A stretch of 16,409 bases of DNA from NCBI GenBank assembly GCA_964651315.1, contig CAZYXO010000018.1, positions 1-16,409 of the forward strand, in the 5' to 3' direction. Below, piece after piece: positions 14,908-16,409 of the stretch. This stretch comes from CAZYXO01 sp964651315 (lineage in GTDB: Bacteria > Bacillota_I > Bacilli_A > RF39 > UBA660). Position 1 is the first letter of the stretch; every line of letters starts with the position of its first letter. Made by a program: the position numbers and the translations under genes. The notes beneath the pieces were generated by a model that saw nothing but the letters and a program-made list of their open reading frames with translations, had not been told where the DNA came from and made no database searches.

Positions 14908-16409
14908 ATGAAAAATTTTTTAAAAAAGTTTGAAAAATATGAATTATTTAAAATTTTAGGCATTATTGCTTTACTATTAATTATCTTAACTTGGATTGTA
15001 CCAAATGGAACATTTTCAGGAACTGAATTAACAAGTGAATTTAATAGAATTGGTTTTGCAGATTTAGGAACAATATTCTATTATAGTTTTAATTTTAGTA
15101 TGGATAAAATTCTATTTTTACTTGTATTAGGAGGATTTTATGGAATCTTAAATGGAACTAGTGCATATAAAAAATTAGTAAACAATATTGCTAAAAGTTT
15201 AAAAGGAAAGGAAATTTACTTTGTTTTAGGGGTATCGCTATTTATTGCTCTAATTACATCAGTTTTAACACAAACATTTGCAGTTTTAGTTTTTGTTCCA
15301 TTCTTTATTAACGTAATGTTAAATATGAAATTGGATAAAATGACTGCTTTTGCTGCAACATTCGGTTCAATGTTAATTGGAATAGTTGGTGCTACATTTG
15401 GTGGAGAAGGAATATACTTCTTTGGTTACTATTTTGGTTCAGGTGCTGGTGCATATGATTTATTAACGCAAAACTTAGGTTTACGTTTTGGAATTTTAGC
15501 CCTTGTATTTGTTTTGTTTAGTTTCTTTACAGTATTACATGTAAAAAAAGTTCTAAAAGAAAAAAATACTGATGATAAGGAAGAAGAATTATTTGCATTA
15601 GATGAAAAACTAGAAGTTGATAAAAAAACTAAAGTTTATCCAACTGTTATAGTTTTAGTACTTCTTGGAATTACAATCTTACTAGGATATTTTAGTTGGG
15701 TTAATAATTTCAGTGGTATTGAAGGTTTAAATAATGGAGAAGGTATTACAATATTTAGTAATGCATTTAATTGGTTAAAAGAATTGACTATTGGAAGTGC
15801 TGATAAGAATTATACAATATTTAGTTACTTATTAGGTAGTAAAGCAGCAGCATTTGGAGATGTAGCAGGTGCGGGTGGATTACAAATAGGGTTTGATTTA
15901 TTTATTTTAAATGTACTTTTATTTGTATCATCAATATTAATTGCAATTGTTAACAAGATTAATTTCAGTGCATACTTAGATGGTATTGCAAAAGGTGTTA
16001 AGAAAATGCTTAAACCAATTAGCATATTTATCCTTGTATTCTTTGTATTTGTAATTTGCTATTGGTCATCATTTATCCCAGCATTTACAAAAACAATTAT
16101 GAGTTTAACAAATAGTTTCAATCCATTTACAACTGCTTTAAGTGCATTTGTAACTAATATCTTTAATGTTGATTTTGGTTATACTTCTTATTTAATAGCA
16201 CCATTTATGACAGGAATGTATGCAGATTCTACAAATATAATCTTTATTATTTACTCAACTATGTATGGTTTTGTACAATTTGCTGCTCCTACAAGTTTAG
16301 TGCTTGTAATTGGATTAAGTTATTTAAATATAAGTTATAAAAATTATCTAAAATATATTTGGAAATTCTTACTTGGATTACTTGCATGTTTATTACTTGT
16401 ATTTACATT
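14908..16409 (+). CDS. YfcC-like multispanning transporter (3' end cut off)
   Basis: An open frame of 500 codons runs off the right edge with no stop. The protein starts MKNFLKKFEKYELFKILGII and has roughly 10-12 hydrophobic segments, including LGIIALLLIILTWIVPNGTFSG, ILFLLVLGGFYGILNGTSAYKKL, VLGVSLFIALITSVLTQTFAVLVFVPFFI and YGFVQFAAPTSLVLVIGLSYLNI. The IVPxGTF near the first membrane segment, the GGFYGILNGTSAYKKL block and the late Q.AAPTS...GL.YL.ISY..YLK motif resemble the YfcC / C4-dicarboxylate anaerobic carrier superfamily. A charged cytoplasmic loop lies near the middle (KEKNTDDKEEELFALDEKLEVDKK). The family spans putative transporters of dicarboxylates, amino acids or short-chain acids, so the substrate cannot be named. 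The start follows AGAAGGAGG at 4 bases. By family length, little of the C-terminus should be missing. Confidence 0.8.
   Translation, partial: MKNFLKKFEKYELFKILGIIALLLIILTWIVPNGTFSGTELTSEFNRIGFADLGTIFYYSFNFSMDKILFLLVLGGFYGILNGTSAYKKLVNNIAKSLKGKEIYFVLGVSLFIALITSVLTQTFAVLVFVPFFINVMLNMKLDKMTAFAATFGSMLIGIVGATFGGEGIYFFGYYFGSGAGAYDLLTQNLGLRFGILALVFVLFSFFTVLHVKKVLKEKNTDDKEEELFALDEKLEVDKKTKVYPTVIVLVLLGITILLGYFSWVNNFSGIEGLNNGEGITIFSNAFNWLKELTIGSADKNYTIFSYLLGSKAAAFGDVAGAGGLQIGFDLFILNVLLFVSSILIAIVNKINFSAYLDGIAKGVKKMLKPISIFILVFFVFVICYWSSFIPAFTKTIMSLTNSFNPFTTALSAFVTNIFNVDFGYTSYLIAPFMTGMYADSTNIIFIIYSTMYGFVQFAAPTSLVLVIGLSYLNISYKNYLKYIWKFLLGLLACLLLVFT

Noticed and set aside
15825..16025. Minus-strand open frame inside the transporter gene
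   Set aside because: It is antisense to membrane segments of the YfcC-like gene and has no ribosome binding site.
1..16409. CRISPR arrays, tRNA or rRNA genes, insertion sequences
   Set aside because: No regularly spaced repeats, cloverleaf sequences, rRNA segments, transposase motifs or terminal inverted repeats were found on reading both strands.

Overview
The window is strongly AT-rich Gram-positive (Firmicutes/Mycoplasmatota-type) chromosome. It shows AGGAGG-like ribosome binding sites, extended -10 promoters (TGnTATAAT), a nusA-infB operon, a type VIIb secretion ATPase and a class B sortase with a likely wall-anchored substrate. UGA is used neither as Trp nor as a stop in any complete gene, and Trp is TGG throughout, so reassignment of UGA (code 4) is not supported. 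The best guess is an uncultivated low-GC lineage near Bacilli/RF39 or Erysipelotrichia. That placement is inference from gene content and composition.

Layout. (1) 1-5030: a possible gene tail, then a type VII secretion pair, the EssC-like FtsK/SpoIIIE ATPase and the ubiquitin-like EsaB/YukD, closed by a very strong inverted repeat and a second hairpin with a T-tract. (2) 4969-5460: a decayed stretch holding a frameshifted small membrane-protein gene on the minus strand and a plus-strand ORF relic. (3) 5470-10980: a compact translation/transcription operon, rimP (only the N-terminal domain) - nusA - rnpM/ylxR - dCMP deaminase - infB - rbfA - truB, mostly with overlapping or nearly abutting genes and a hairpin in the leader. 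ylxQ, often found between ylxR and infB, is missing, and a dCMP deaminase sits there instead. (4) 10979-13196: a class B sortase on the minus strand, fused to a long unrecognised cytoplasmic N-terminal region, divergent from a small secreted protein with an NPKTG sorting signal. The sortase shares a bidirectional terminator with truB. (5) 13260-16409: lysS with its own promoter and terminator, then a YfcC-like multispanning transporter that runs off the right edge.

How the parts fit. The central operon supplies ribosome maturation (RimP, RbfA), transcription elongation (NusA), RNase P modulation (RnpM), initiation (IF2) and tRNA pseudouridylation (TruB). The sortase and NPKTG protein look like an enzyme-substrate pair displayed at the cell surface, and their presence argues for a cell wall. 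EssC and EsaB are cytoplasmic/inner parts of a T7SS; its other components and WXG100 substrates are not in this window. The most unusual items are the sortase's N-terminal region, the single-domain RimP and the deaminase inside the nusA-infB operon.
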